Positions 28,108 to 38,118 are shown, counted from the first letter of the stretch. The stretch: DNA of 64,000 bases from Phaeospirillum sp. (GCA_030651575.1 JAUSFB010000044.1:124001-188000), one strand, 5' to 3'. The notes: generated by a model not told the origin, from the letters alone. Numbers and translations are program-made.

Positions 28108-29145
28108 TCAGCTCCTGAGGACTCTCCACAGAATGCGCACCACATTCTTCACGGCGCTGGGGTTGAGCGAGAGAAAGACGTTGTATTCGCCGCCGCAGGT
28201 GATGTTGCATCCCTGGCAGCGGGTCGAGCCGATATGGTCCCAGGCTTGGCGGAAGGTAGAATCGCGCAGGTTAAGTCCCTGTTCGATGCCGATCAGGGAC
28301 GAGCAGGTATAGACAGTGCCATCGGCATCGATATTGGCCAGGGCCTTGCCGTACCAACACTTGATGCTTCCCATCTGGTAATGGTCCCGTGGCTGGTCGG
28401 GCCGCCGGTTCAGCACCTTTTCAATGAACGCCTCCGAGGTAACCACATGAGGATTCTCGCGTCGAAGCATCCGAAGCTCAAGGAACACCTCGTCCAACTC
28501 CTGGTCGTTCAGTTCCAGGCAAGTGACGTCGGGTGATAGGTCGCCAAGCTTGGTCACGGTCTGGAAGGTTACTAGGCAATCATTGGCCCGCGCCAATTCC
28601 GCCATGTATCCGAGGTGACGGCGGCTACGGTTGGTGACCACGCTGATCATGAAGACGGGGACATGGGGACGGGCCGCCTGAATCGCCGCCATGGCCGCCG
28701 CGTAACTGCCCTTGCCCCGAGCGAGGTCATGCACATCTTCCGGGCCATCCACCGAGATGAACAGGCCGTCCAGCAGCTTGATTGTCTCCAGTTTTTTGGG
28801 GACGTAATAGCCGTTTGAATACAACTGGACCATCATGCCCAGGCGCTTGGCATGGGTGACAATCTCGTGAATATCGCTGCGGATCAGCGGCTCGCCGCCC
28901 AACAACCCGACCCGCGTGGTTCCCGCCGCTGCCATTTCGTCCAAGATGGAGAGGCAGCGTTCGGTGGAAAGCTCCTTGCCCTCCCGCGATGGGATGCAGC
29001 AGTATTCACAGCGCAGATTGCAGCGATTGCTTAGCATCCACAACACGGTAATCGGCACCCGTTGTCTGAAAAGACTGACGCGCGCTAGGGACATGGCGGA
29101 GCGCAGAAAGGAAAAATGGCGAGTTCGGGCGGTCGTGGTCATCAT
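28108..29145 (-). CDS. Radical SAM protein with C-terminal cysteine-rich region
   Basis: 345 aa. The cluster motif is CNLRCEYC (C42, C46, C49), followed by GLLGGEPLIRSD as the SAM glycine block. The C-terminal DGTVYTCSSL and CQGCNITCGG segments resemble a SPASM or twitch domain. It is the first gene of the - strand group; about 260 bases separate it from the divergent B12-radical SAM gene, a region that must hold two promoters. Substrate unknown. Confidence 0.8.
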   Translation of the reverse strand: MMTTTARTRHFSFLRSAMSLARVSLFRQRVPITVLWMLSNRCNLRCEYCCIPSREGKELSTERCLSILDEMAAAGTTRVGLLGGEPLIRSDIHEIVTHAKRLGMMVQLYSNGYYVPKKLETIKLLDGLFISVDGPEDVHDLARGKGSYAAAMAAIQAARPHVPVFMISVVTNRSRRHLGYMAELARANDCLVTFQTVTKLGDLSPDVTCLELNDQELDEVFLELRMLRRENPHVVTSEAFIEKVLNRRPDQPRDHYQMGSIKCWYGKALANIDADGTVYTCSSLIGIEQGLNLRDSTFRQAWDHIGSTRCQGCNITCGGEYNVFLSLNPSAVKNVVRILWRVLRS

Positions 29146-29403
29146 GGTTTCCGGGAGGCCCTGGATCTGAACACCTGATCCACCACGTCGATCGAGTTAC
29201 GTGAGGGGCGGATGATTCCACGGTCCCGATCGGGAGCCGCGCTGACGATTTTGCCGCATCCTATCCCGTGGCCTCCTGATATTTCAACGTATTCGTGACC
29301 AGCACCACGGCGGTCATCGTTGATAGGCCGGAGGCAGACTGATACCCTGACGGGGCCAGAGTGGCTACCCTGCCCATGGCTCCGATCAAGGAAGCGTGCG
29401 ACA

Positions 29404-30864
29404 ATGAAGATCCTTCTGTGTGATGTCCCCGTTTCCATGGAAAAGAAGTTTGGATCGTTCAAACGGGCCGGCAGCACGTTTCCACCCTATAATCTGCTTT
29501 TGCTCGGCACTATTCTGCGCCGCCATGGCCATACCGTTCAGGTCACCACCGATGATTATCACCTAGATGACGTCGCCGAGGTAATCCGCTCGTTCGAGCC
29601 GGATCTTATCGGTCTCACCTATATGACCCTGGGCGAGCCCTATGTCGCCGCATTTTGTGACATGACCGAGCGCGAATGTCCCAAAGTACCGCTGGTGGTG
29701 GGTGGCTATCACAGTTCGCTTTATCCCGAACAGACCCTGCGCTGCTTTCCCCGGGTTCTGGCAGTGTTCAAGGGAGAGGCAGAGAAAAGCCTGCCGCAAT
29801 TTCTGGAGCTGTGCGGCTTTGGCTCGCCGGAAGCCTCAGAGCTTAAGGATATCAAAGGGATTGTCTACCGGGATGGCGAGATAGTCGTCGATAACGGCCC
29901 AGCGGAGCGGATCGAAGATCTGGATGACCTGCCTTTCCCCGAATACGACTTGATTCCCGGCTATTTTAGCAATTTCCGCGCAGCCGCCAACCGGCATTAC
30001 TTCAAGTCTCCGCAGGCGTTTTTCCTGACCGGCCGGGGCTGTCCCTATGATTGCCATTTCTGCGGCCGCATGATGCTGGGCCGGACGGTGCGACAGAATT
30101 CCATCGAGTACAATATCGAGCACATCCGCTTCGTCCGGAAATATTACGGGATTCAGAGCATCGTCTACGCTGATGAGTTCCTGACCCAAAACCGGAAGAA
30201 CATGTACCGCTTCAGTGAGGAGTTGCAGCGCAACAACCTGCACAAGGTCCATTGGGCGTGCTCGGGCCGGATCAACAACATGGATGTGGAGTTCGCCCGG
30301 GTTCTCAGGCAGGGCGGCTGCCGCCAAATTGGCTACGGATTGGAATCGGGATCCCAAAAAATCCTCGACCTCCTGAATAAGAAGGCCTCCATCGAGAAGA
30401 TGAGCGCGGCTGTCCGGGCCGCCCATGAAGGAGGCCTGGAGGTTTTCGGTAATTTCATGATCGGCTGCCCCGGCGAGACCCGGGAAACTATCGAGATGAC
30501 CCGGCGCTTCATTCTCGATAACCCCATTGGATTTATCGTGATCTGTTTCTTCACACCCATGCCAGGGACCTTCTATTGGGATCAGGGGACCTATAAGGAG
30601 TACGGCTCGCTGGTGAGCGAGGACTTCTCCATCTTCAACACCTTTGCCGGCATTCCATTCGTGCCCCACGGACTTACCGCCGACGACCTTCAGCAAGCTC
30701 GGAACCGCATTTACCGTGATTTTTATCTGCGCCCGAAACGGCTGATGCGTGAGGCGCGGCACTTGGGCAATCCCAGCAGTTGGGCCTTTGCCGCCCGGCT
30801 GGCCGCCGGTTTAGCCACTGACCTGCCGGTCAACGGACTCAAGCGGCTGTTCCCGACCTTCTGA
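29404..30864 (+). CDS. B12-binding-domain radical SAM protein
   Basis: 486 aa. Start set at the ATG at 29404, with AAGGAAG about ten bases upstream; the frame is open from 29320. The N-terminal part (about 1-150, GLTYMTLGEP and VVGGYHSSLYPE) is a cobalamin-binding-type domain. The radical SAM motif is CPYDCHFC (C213, C217, C220). A later LESGSQKILDLLNK block is typical of the B12-rSAM group, which often methylates or rearranges carbon skeletons. It is the first of six consecutive radical SAM genes. It is followed by a small hairpin and a 105-base gap. Confidence 0.85.
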   Translation: MKILLCDVPVSMEKKFGSFKRAGSTFPPYNLLLLGTILRRHGHTVQVTTDDYHLDDVAEVIRSFEPDLIGLTYMTLGEPYVAAFCDMTERECPKVPLVVGGYHSSLYPEQTLRCFPRVLAVFKGEAEKSLPQFLELCGFGSPEASELKDIKGIVYRDGEIVVDNGPAERIEDLDDLPFPEYDLIPGYFSNFRAAANRHYFKSPQAFFLTGRGCPYDCHFCGRMMLGRTVRQNSIEYNIEHIRFVRKYYGIQSIVYADEFLTQNRKNMYRFSEELQRNNLHKVHWACSGRINNMDVEFARVLRQGGCRQIGYGLESGSQKILDLLNKKASIEKMSAAVRAAHEGGLEVFGNFMIGCPGETRETIEMTRRFILDNPIGFIVICFFTPMPGTFYWDQGTYKEYGSLVSEDFSIFNTFAGIPFVPHGLTADDLQQARNRIYRDFYLRPKRLMREARHLGNPSSWAFAARLAAGLATDLPVNGLKRLFPTF

Positions 30865-30865
30865 G

Positions 30866-30888
30866 AAGCCATGAAAATATTATGGCTT
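30866..30888 (+). terminator. Small inverted repeat after the first B12-rSAM gene
   Basis: Seven-base arms AAGCCAT and ATGGCTT flank a 9-base AT-rich loop, starting 2 bases after the stop codon of the gene at 29404-30864. The T tract after it is very short, so it may be a weak terminator or only a processing hairpin. It separates the first radical SAM gene from the tightly spaced genes that follow. Confidence 0.35.
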
Positions 30889-30969
30889 TCGAAGCCCGTC
30901 AGAAACGCTCTAAGTTGGCGACCGATGCAGTGGGGGGGGAATGAAGTTACCTCAAAGCGATAGGACTCC

Positions 30970-32067
30970 ATGCTGACCAAGGCCCACTCCGACGAGATCA
31001 TTCACCAATATGGACGGCTTCGTGCCTGGGCGCCGAGGCTGCTGCGTCGGCCGCTGGGGGTCTTCTTTTACATTACTGGGGCCTGCAACCTGTCCTGCAC
31101 CTACTGTTGGCAGCGAGACCAGGATGCCAATATCCACGGATTGATGGATTCCACCCGTGATCCAATGACGCCCGAGGAATGGGTGAAAGTGGTCCAACAG
31201 TTGCCCCGTCCGTCCTTTCTGGGGATATCTGGTGGCGAAAGCACCATTTCACCCAGCTTGGGACCGATCATCCGGGCGGCAGCGGATCGGCGAATTCCGG
31301 TCACGGTGAATACCAATGCCCTGACCATCCGCGACGAGCATCTGGAGATCTTGACCGCGCCCAATGTGCGCAACATCTCCATATCCATCGACGGCTTTGC
31401 CGCCATCCACGATGTCAGCCGCAATCGCAAGGGTCTGTTCGACAAGGTTGTCGTCAATATCGGCCGCCTAAACACCGCGCGCGGTAACCGCCGTTATCCC
31501 CGCATTTCCATCAAGACCGTTCTGTTGAATGAGACCATTGGCCAGCTGGCGGAATTCCGCCGTTTCTGCGCCGAGATATTGGGGGCAAGCACCCTCAATA
31601 TCTCGTTCCAGAAACTTGACGAGCATTACCAGTTTTCCTTGCTGTATCAGCATGATCTTGACGCGGTGTTTGGGACGTCCCACTCTCGCCTCTACCCGTA
31701 CCGGGACCGCGACGAGGTGATCCAGGTGCTGGGTGACCTGATCGACGGCAACGAACGGTCGCACTGCGAAGTGGTGCTATATCCGCGAATGAAAACCCGC
31801 GCTCAAATCCGGCGGTTCCTGGAAGGTGATGGCGTCGGCGTTTATGAGCCCTGTTATCTTCCTTTGTCCATGGTGGTGGTTTTACCCGATGGCGAGGTGA
31901 TTCCCTGCCAGTCTTTCGGTCTTGGAAATCTTCGGGATAGCGGGTATAGCCTGCGCAAAGTGCTAAAGGCGGAGCCGTATACCGCCTTTCTCAAGCGGCT
32001 GGAATCCTACGGCAAGGCGCTACCCAGCGGATGCAGTGTCTGTTGCTTTTCCAAGATCGAAGGCTGA
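30970..32067 (+). CDS. Radical SAM protein
   Basis: 365 aa. Start ATG at 30970 has AGGA about five bases upstream. The cluster motif is CNLSCTYC (C39, C43, C46), followed by LGISGGESTISPS. The C-terminal part has LPDGEVIPCQSFGLGN and a terminal CSVCC, a SPASM-like auxiliary site. It begins a compact operon: the next gene starts 4 bases after its stop. The product or substrate cannot be read from the sequence. Confidence 0.82.
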   Translation: MLTKAHSDEIIHQYGRLRAWAPRLLRRPLGVFFYITGACNLSCTYCWQRDQDANIHGLMDSTRDPMTPEEWVKVVQQLPRPSFLGISGGESTISPSLGPIIRAAADRRIPVTVNTNALTIRDEHLEILTAPNVRNISISIDGFAAIHDVSRNRKGLFDKVVVNIGRLNTARGNRRYPRISIKTVLLNETIGQLAEFRRFCAEILGASTLNISFQKLDEHYQFSLLYQHDLDAVFGTSHSRLYPYRDRDEVIQVLGDLIDGNERSHCEVVLYPRMKTRAQIRRFLEGDGVGVYEPCYLPLSMVVVLPDGEVIPCQSFGLGNLRDSGYSLRKVLKAEPYTAFLKRLESYGKALPSGCSVCCFSKIEG

Positions 32068-32071
32068 CGGC

Positions 32072-33184
32072 ATGATCACCCATTGGCTCGCTCGGAACAT
32101 CTCTCAGCGAAGCCGCCTGTTCTTCGGGTTGGTCCGCTTTGGCATGACCCGCCAGCCCCGGCCCCTGATCGCCAACCTGTTCATCACCGAGCGGTGCAAC
32201 GCGCGCTGTCTTTACTGCTATGTGGCCGACGTCAACCGGCCCGATGGCACGCCCGAGACCCAGCGCCGCATGAGCGGCCCCGAATGGCTGGACCTGATCG
32301 ACCGGTTGATCGACCGGGGGGTCCGCTATTTCACTCTGGTCGGCGGCGAGCCGATGGTAAGCCCGGACTGCGCCACGATCATCGACCACTTATATCGCCG
32401 CAATGTCTTTTTCAACCTGACCACCAACGGCTCCCTGGTTCCCAAGCAGCTCGACCTTGTGCGTAAGGCGTCGCAGCTGACGATCAGCCTTGATGGCGAC
32501 GAGGCCGCCAACGACGCCCTGCGCGGAGCCGGTTGGCACGCACGGGCGATGAAGGCCATCGATGCCGCCATCAGCGCCGGTGTGCCCGTGCGCATTAACA
32601 CCGTGGTCACCAAGGCCAATCGCGATCAGATCGGCAGCATCGTTGCCCTGTGCGAGGATCGCAATCTGTTCGTCACCTTTTCACCCTGCATCGACGCCCC
32701 CGAATTCCGGCAGGCGGAAACCCGCAAGTGGATGCTGGACGATAAAGACGTCAAGGCCTTCTTCACGGACCTGCTGGCATGGAAGCGGCGGACGAACCGC
32801 ATCATGAATTCCGACGTCTCGATCCAATACATGATCGACTACCCCACCGATTTCGAACGGGTCGTGATGCGAGATGACCCAGAAGCCGGCTATTATGAGG
32901 CGCCGTGTACCTATGGCCGCATCCAGTACCACTTCAACGAATTCGGTGAAGTCTTCCCCTGCGGCATCTGGTGGAACCGGCCGGATTATGCGGCAAAGAC
33001 GGTGTTTGACGGCGGCCTTGACATGGCTATCGCCAATGCCTCGGACCGGCCGTGCCAATATTGTTCGTTCTGCAACCGCGTCGACTGGGATGAGATGACG
33101 CGCCCGCGCAGCCTGCTGAAAGGGATCGACATGACCGTCCGTCAAGCGCTAGGCGCCCGCAGCAACCTCACGGCCAAAGACTGA
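32072..33184 (+). CDS. Radical SAM protein with SPASM-like C-terminus
   Basis: 370 aa from the ATG at 32072, four bases after the stop of the previous gene. An in-frame start at 32036 would overlap it. The cluster motif is CNARCLYC (C42, C46, C49), with TLVGGEPMVSPD after it. The C-terminus carries GEVFPCGIWWN and CQYCSFC, consistent with extra iron-sulfur ligands. Second gene of the compact radical SAM operon. Function unknown. Confidence 0.82.
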   Translation: MITHWLARNISQRSRLFFGLVRFGMTRQPRPLIANLFITERCNARCLYCYVADVNRPDGTPETQRRMSGPEWLDLIDRLIDRGVRYFTLVGGEPMVSPDCATIIDHLYRRNVFFNLTTNGSLVPKQLDLVRKASQLTISLDGDEAANDALRGAGWHARAMKAIDAAISAGVPVRINTVVTKANRDQIGSIVALCEDRNLFVTFSPCIDAPEFRQAETRKWMLDDKDVKAFFTDLLAWKRRTNRIMNSDVSIQYMIDYPTDFERVVMRDDPEAGYYEAPCTYGRIQYHFNEFGEVFPCGIWWNRPDYAAKTVFDGGLDMAIANASDRPCQYCSFCNRVDWDEMTRPRSLLKGIDMTVRQALGARSNLTAKD

Positions 33185-33197
33185 GGAGCCGACAGCC

Positions 33198-34217
33198 ATG
33201 GGCACCCTCGCCAACCGAGTTCGCATGGTGTCCGCCTATTACCGGGGCGAGCCGGACGGCATAATCTGGCCACAGGAAGTCGTGGTCGAGCTAACCAATC
33301 ATTGCAACCTGGCCTGTATCATGTGCCCGCATGGGGCGATGCAGCGCGACAAGGGCTTTATGGATTTCGACCTGTTCAAATCCATCATCGACCAGATCAA
33401 GGGCCGCGCCGAACTGGTCTATCTCTACGGCACCGGAGAAAGCCTTCTGCACAAGAGCTTTGCAGAGTATATCGACTATGCTGCCGCCGCCGGGCTGACG
33501 ACCATGCTATCCACCAACGGCATCCCCATGACCGAAGCCAATGCGGTCAAGCTGCTGCAAAGCCGGTTGGACTATCTGGTCATCGCTCTTGATGGCGGCA
33601 CCCGGGAGACCTATGAAAGCATCCGGATCAAGGGCAAGTTCGACCTGCTGCTGGCCAATATCCGCACGCTGCTGGCCAAGCGGCGTGAGTTGGGTTCGAC
33701 CGTCCGTGTTCAGCTGCAAATGATCGTCATGGAGGAAAACGCCCATGAGATTGCCCAGTTCAAGGCCTTGTTCGATGAGGACGAGCAGCGTCAACTCGAC
33801 CAACTCCGGCTGAAGCCTATATTCAAGACCTACGCCAATCCCGATGGGTCCATCCGCCACACCCGACCGTGTTATTGGCTGTGGAATATGATGTCGATCA
33901 CTTGGGACGGACGGGTGCAGCTATGCTGCATGGACTACGACGCCACCGGCCTATCGGCCAATATGCGCGACCAACCACTGAGCGAGATCTGGAATTCCGC
34001 CGAAATAAACGGCCTGCGTCGCCGCCATAAGGCGCTCGACTATGATTCCATGCCGCTGTGTAGAGGCTGCGATATCCCCGAGCAGGGCTATTTCAACAAC
34101 GCGACCATTCTGGCCTCGACCCTTCTGAATGCTGGTGCCGTGCGTCGCATCATGCCAGCCTACGAGAAACTGGTTTTACTTAAGGACTGGTTCTCTGGCC
34201 GACACAAGACGGCTTGA
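33198..34217 (+). CDS. Radical SAM/SPASM protein
   Basis: 339 aa, with GGAG nine bases before the ATG. The cluster motif is CNLACIMC (C36, C40, C43), and YLYGTGESLLHK stands at the SAM glycine block. The C-terminus has WDGRVQLCCMDYD and LCRGCDIPEQG, a clear SPASM pattern. It is 13 bases downstream of the previous gene and 20 upstream of the next. SPASM proteins often modify peptides, but no small precursor gene was seen here. Confidence 0.82.
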   Translation: MGTLANRVRMVSAYYRGEPDGIIWPQEVVVELTNHCNLACIMCPHGAMQRDKGFMDFDLFKSIIDQIKGRAELVYLYGTGESLLHKSFAEYIDYAAAAGLTTMLSTNGIPMTEANAVKLLQSRLDYLVIALDGGTRETYESIRIKGKFDLLLANIRTLLAKRRELGSTVRVQLQMIVMEENAHEIAQFKALFDEDEQRQLDQLRLKPIFKTYANPDGSIRHTRPCYWLWNMMSITWDGRVQLCCMDYDATGLSANMRDQPLSEIWNSAEINGLRRRHKALDYDSMPLCRGCDIPEQGYFNNATILASTLLNAGAVRRIMPAYEKLVLLKDWFSGRHKTA

Positions 34218-34237
34218 GTAGAAGATTTGGAGTAGAG

Positions 34238-35308
34238 ATGGCTTCCCCCATTCAGAAATTACGGCATTTCGCCTATAACTCAAGCCTCCTGTGGAAGAAC
34301 CGGGGGGTTCTGCCTATGGTCGTTTCCGGCTACGCCAAGGCGCTACTCCTGAAAAAACCGGTACTTCGAAGCCTGGAATTCGCCATCACCGCCAATTGCA
34401 ACGTCAATTGCTCCATGTGTTACGCGACCAAGATTCAAGACAAGAAACGTCAGTTGCTGAGCCCAGCCGAATATGGCGAGATCTACGCTCAAGCCCGCGA
34501 ATTGGGCTGCTTCACCGTCCACCTGTCCGGGGGGGAGCCGACCCTGCGCAAGGATCTGCCAGAGATTCTGGCAAATCTGATGCCCGGCAGGACCATCATC
34601 AGCATGACCACCAATTCAACCCTGCTGGAGCCCACCTATCTGGAGACTCTGCGCAAGGGCGGCCTCAGCGTGTTGCATTACAGCCTGAACAGTGTCGATC
34701 CGGTGGTCAATGACCAGGAACGTGACTTCAAGGGTCATCACGAGCGGATCATGCAGCAATTGGCCGTGGCTAAATCCCTGGATTACGAAGTCTGTCTGTC
34801 CATCGTGATCGCCCACGGCAAGCTTGACGAAATGCGCCGCCTGACCGAATTCGCCAGCGCCAAGGGGATTGGCGTGGTCTACTCCCTGGCGACACCGGCT
34901 GGTAATTGGACTGGCGCCACCGAGCAACTGCTGACCCCCGAGGAATGGACCGAGGTCGATGCCTATATGGCGGCCAATGCTCATGTACGTTCTGACTGGA
35001 CCATCAACCTGACCATGACCAAGGGCTGCCCCGCCGGATTCGAGAAAATCGCGCTATCGCCTTATGGCGATGTCCAAGGCTGCGCTATGAGCTTCATCTC
35101 CCACGGCAATGTGCGGGAAGAACGCCTGGAGCCGATCTGGCGGCGCATGATGGAGTTCGAACCCTTCCGCAAGCGTTCGGACAAATGCCTGATCGGGCTT
35201 GATCGCGATTATATCGATGAATACCTGCTGCCGGTCAATTCCGCCAATATCCTGCCGGTGCCCATTGAACGGCATCCTGTCCACCCGCTGATCCGGGATG
35301 GAGGGTGA
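34238..35308 (+). CDS. Radical SAM protein
   Basis: 356 aa from the ATG at 34238, chosen because GGAG lies 6-10 bases upstream; a TTG at 34214 also opens the frame. The cluster motif is CNVNCSMC (C54, C58, C61), with VHLSGGEPTLRKD as the glycine block. A later SPYGDVQGCAMSF segment is the position where SPASM-like cysteines would be. Only three bases separate its stop from the next start. Function unknown. Confidence 0.82.
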   Translation: MASPIQKLRHFAYNSSLLWKNRGVLPMVVSGYAKALLLKKPVLRSLEFAITANCNVNCSMCYATKIQDKKRQLLSPAEYGEIYAQARELGCFTVHLSGGEPTLRKDLPEILANLMPGRTIISMTTNSTLLEPTYLETLRKGGLSVLHYSLNSVDPVVNDQERDFKGHHERIMQQLAVAKSLDYEVCLSIVIAHGKLDEMRRLTEFASAKGIGVVYSLATPAGNWTGATEQLLTPEEWTEVDAYMAANAHVRSDWTINLTMTKGCPAGFEKIALSPYGDVQGCAMSFISHGNVREERLEPIWRRMMEFEPFRKRSDKCLIGLDRDYIDEYLLPVNSANILPVPIERHPVHPLIRDGG

Positions 35309-35311
35309 GGC

Positions 35312-36817
35312 ATGAGCGGCAGTATCATTCTGATTCAGCCCAATTGCGGAAAATACGATATGTTCATCCGCGACATGCCGCTGGGGTTGTTGTACATCGC
35401 CCGCATGCTGGTCCAGGAGGGCTATCAGGTCCATATCGTGGACCAGCGAGTGCTGGGCGATGACACCCATGCCCGATTAACGGAGTTATTGAAGACGGAG
35501 CCGCTGTGGATCGGCATTACCGCCATGACCGGCGAACCGGTTCACCACGCATTGAAGCTATGCCGGTTCCTGCGCGAGCGGACCAGCGCCCCCCTGGTCT
35601 GGGGCGGCATCCATCCCACTGTCCTGTCCGAGGTCACCATCGTCCACCCGCTGGTGGATTACGTGGTCCGCGGCAAGGGGGAGCATTCTGTGCTGGAGTT
35701 GTCGGCGGCTTTGCGCGATCAACGCCCCCTGACCAAGGTTCCCGGACTGACTTGGCAGGACGAGAACGGCACCGTATTTTCAAATCCCGAGGATGACGAC
35801 GATTCCTGGGGCGAGATGCCCATGGTGCCTTATGAATTGGTTAATATTGATGACTACGCCCGCGTCGGGTTCGAGCGGCGGGTCTTCCCAATCATGACAA
35901 GCCGCAATTGCCCACACAAATGCACCTTTTGCTACAATAGCGCCATCAAGCAAAAGCTTCGCTGGGCGCCGGACAGCAACGACTACACCCGTCGGCATAT
36001 CGATTATATTCTTAAGAACTACGACCCCTCCTACCTCTCCTTCATCGACGATGATTTCTTTGTCGACCGCCTGCGGGCGCGGGAAATCCTGGAGTATGTG
36101 GAGAAGGTCAAGCCGCCCCATATCAAAGTCGGCTTCCGGGGAATCCGCATCTCAGACCTGCGCCTGCTGACCGATGACGACATGGACCTGATCGTGCGCA
36201 TAAACACTGTCCATCTCAATATTGGTATCGAATCTGGCTCAGACCGGATACTAAAAATGCTGAAGAAGGGCATGAAGGCCGAACACGCGGTTGAGGTGAA
36301 CCGGCGGTTCGCCCAATACCCCAGCCTTGTCCCACTCTATAATTTCTTCTCGGGGGTTCCGGAAGAGACCGAGGAGGATATCCGCGCCTCGACCCGGCTA
36401 ATCCTTCAGTTGACCCGGGAAAACCCCAACTGCCAGATTTCCGGCTTCCACCAGTATACGCCCTATCCCGGCAACGCACTGTTCGATGAGGCTGTTAAAC
36501 ACGGTTTCCACGTTCCCAGCACGCTGGAGGAATGGGGTGATCAGAAGTTCGAAGAGAACGCCAGGAATTGCCCCTGGATTGACAAGCGACGCCGTGCCTT
36601 ATTGGAAATGATCTATTGCATGATCTATTTCGTAGATAATAAATACGACATGTATTTTGCCAACAACAACTGGTACCTCAAGGCGCTTCAGCCACTCATC
36701 GGCCTCTATAAGCCCGTGGCCCGGTTGCGCCTGCGCTATCATCTGACCGTATTTCCGGTGGAAATTTACGCCAAGGATCTGTTCTATAAACTATTCTACC
36801 GCCCGTCATCCAGTTGA
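35312..36817 (+). CDS. B12-binding-domain radical SAM protein
   Basis: 501 aa, start ATG at 35312 with a strong GGAGGGTGAG stretch just upstream. N-terminal cobalamin-binding-type domain (about 1-145; VWGGIHPTVLSE), then radical SAM motif CPHKCTFC (C200, C204, C207), then IESGSDRILKMLKKG as in the first B12-rSAM gene of the series. Two such enzymes in one operon would be a source of methyl transfer or ring-type chemistry on an intermediate. It is the last of six consecutive radical SAM genes. Confidence 0.85.
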   Translation: MSGSIILIQPNCGKYDMFIRDMPLGLLYIARMLVQEGYQVHIVDQRVLGDDTHARLTELLKTEPLWIGITAMTGEPVHHALKLCRFLRERTSAPLVWGGIHPTVLSEVTIVHPLVDYVVRGKGEHSVLELSAALRDQRPLTKVPGLTWQDENGTVFSNPEDDDDSWGEMPMVPYELVNIDDYARVGFERRVFPIMTSRNCPHKCTFCYNSAIKQKLRWAPDSNDYTRRHIDYILKNYDPSYLSFIDDDFFVDRLRAREILEYVEKVKPPHIKVGFRGIRISDLRLLTDDDMDLIVRINTVHLNIGIESGSDRILKMLKKGMKAEHAVEVNRRFAQYPSLVPLYNFFSGVPEETEEDIRASTRLILQLTRENPNCQISGFHQYTPYPGNALFDEAVKHGFHVPSTLEEWGDQKFEENARNCPWIDKRRRALLEMIYCMIYFVDNKYDMYFANNNWYLKALQPLIGLYKPVARLRLRYHLTVFPVEIYAKDLFYKLFYRPSSS

Positions 36818-36827
36818 CGAGACGGGC
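36801..36827 (+). terminator. Candidate terminator at the end of the radical SAM operon
   Basis: Perfect 7-base arms GCCCGTC and GACGGGC flank a 13-base loop that contains the stop codon of the second B12-rSAM gene. A T-rich stretch (tcaattctttc) follows. This fits an intrinsic terminator or attenuator between the radical SAM operon and the glycosyltransferase gene 83 bases further on. Confidence 0.45.
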
Positions 36828-36909
36828 TCAATTCTTTCAAGAGTGTTGATGGTGCCGGGTAAGGTGCGGCCAGTGACGGGGATGGCATGATGCGTGGATT
36901 GACGGCCCG

Positions 36910-38118
36910 ATGAACTTCAGTCTGATGAGAAGAGTGGATCGTTATGCCGGCGCAGTCATTTTGCTGGCGCTTCGTCCCATCATTGCTCTGTCGAATATGA
37001 TGAGAAGGTCCCGCATGCTGGACCCAGAGATGACTCGTACCGTCCTTATCGAGAAATTTTTCGGTATCGGTAGTATCGTCAACCTAACGCCGACAATCGA
37101 TGCCTTACGAGGACACTACCCGAACGCAAAAATAATCTTTATCACGTTCACAGAACAGCGGGATTTTCTCAATCTCACCGGCATCGTTGACGAAGTCATC
37201 TGCATTAATGCTCATGATCCACTGAGGTTCATCGTTTCGACCATGACAGCGTTGTTCCGACTGTGGCGGACCGGTGTCGATGTCTGCGTGGACGCCGAAT
37301 TCTTTTCCAAATTTTCGGCGACTGTATCAAGCCTGTCAGGCGCACGGGTGCGCGTCGGCTTCTTTGCCTATTACAACAGCCGCAGCCCGCTGCTGACTCA
37401 TCCGGTATCGTTTAATCACTACGTTCACATCTCACGCAGCTTTCTGGCCCTAGCGGAGACGCTGGGAGCACCCCTGCCGGCCGAGACCACATCGGTGACG
37501 CTTCCCCGGCTCTCCGGCAGCTACGACACCGAGTTAAAGGCAGTCTGGCCCGAGATCGATGACGGCCCTTATGCCCTGATCAACTGCAATATTTCAGCCT
37601 TGAGTATTCGGCGAAGCTGGCCGATGGACCGTTTCGCCAAACTGATCCGGCAACTGGTCGCCAACCATCCCGATCATCGGTTCGTACTGATCGGAGCGCC
37701 GTCGGAACGGCCGCGGGTGGAGACGCTGCTGCGCATGGCGGGCCATTGCGGAGACCGTGTGGTCAACATTGCCGGGCGGACCAGCTTTGGCGGCCTGATG
37801 AAACTGATCGAGCGCGCGTCGCTGCTGATCACCAATGACAGTGGTCCGGCCCATATCGCCGCCGGCTACGGCATTCCCGAAGTGGTTCTGTTCGGGCCAG
37901 AAACTCCGGTTCTGTACCGCCCCCTCAATTCTCAGGCCGTCAGCCTTTACGTACCGCCTTATTGCAGCCCTTGTCTCAGCGTCCTTGATAATAAGCGGGG
38001 TGAGACCTGCAACGACATTCTGTGCATGGCGGGGATTTCCATCGAGTCGGTCTGTGCGGCGGTTGATCCTATTCTGCGCCGGTCCATGGCGGCCCCGACG
38101 AGGGCCGCGATCCCATGA
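36910..38118 (+). CDS. Glycosyltransferase family 9 (heptosyltransferase-like)
   Basis: 402 aa. The C-terminal half has the GT9 signature LLITNDSGPAHIAAGYG followed by VVLFGPETP, and the N-terminal half has the usual IEKFFGIGSIVNLTPTI opening. Such enzymes transfer heptose or related sugars onto lipid A core or other glycans. The nucleotide-sugar source could be the HldE-like fusion at 22993-24552 (inference). Its stop overlaps the start of the methyltransferase gene (ATGA). Confidence 0.85.
   Translation: MNFSLMRRVDRYAGAVILLALRPIIALSNMMRRSRMLDPEMTRTVLIEKFFGIGSIVNLTPTIDALRGHYPNAKIIFITFTEQRDFLNLTGIVDEVICINAHDPLRFIVSTMTALFRLWRTGVDVCVDAEFFSKFSATVSSLSGARVRVGFFAYYNSRSPLLTHPVSFNHYVHISRSFLALAETLGAPLPAETTSVTLPRLSGSYDTELKAVWPEIDDGPYALINCNISALSIRRSWPMDRFAKLIRQLVANHPDHRFVLIGAPSERPRVETLLRMAGHCGDRVVNIAGRTSFGGLMKLIERASLLITNDSGPAHIAAGYGIPEVVLFGPETPVLYRPLNSQAVSLYVPPYCSPCLSVLDNKRGETCNDILCMAGISIESVCAAVDPILRRSMAAPTRAAIP

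Noticed and set aside
29146-37000. RiPP precursor peptide for the radical SAM proteins
   Set aside because: The gaps at 29146-29403, 30865-30969 and 36818-36909 hold no short frame with a ribosome site and a leader-core look.
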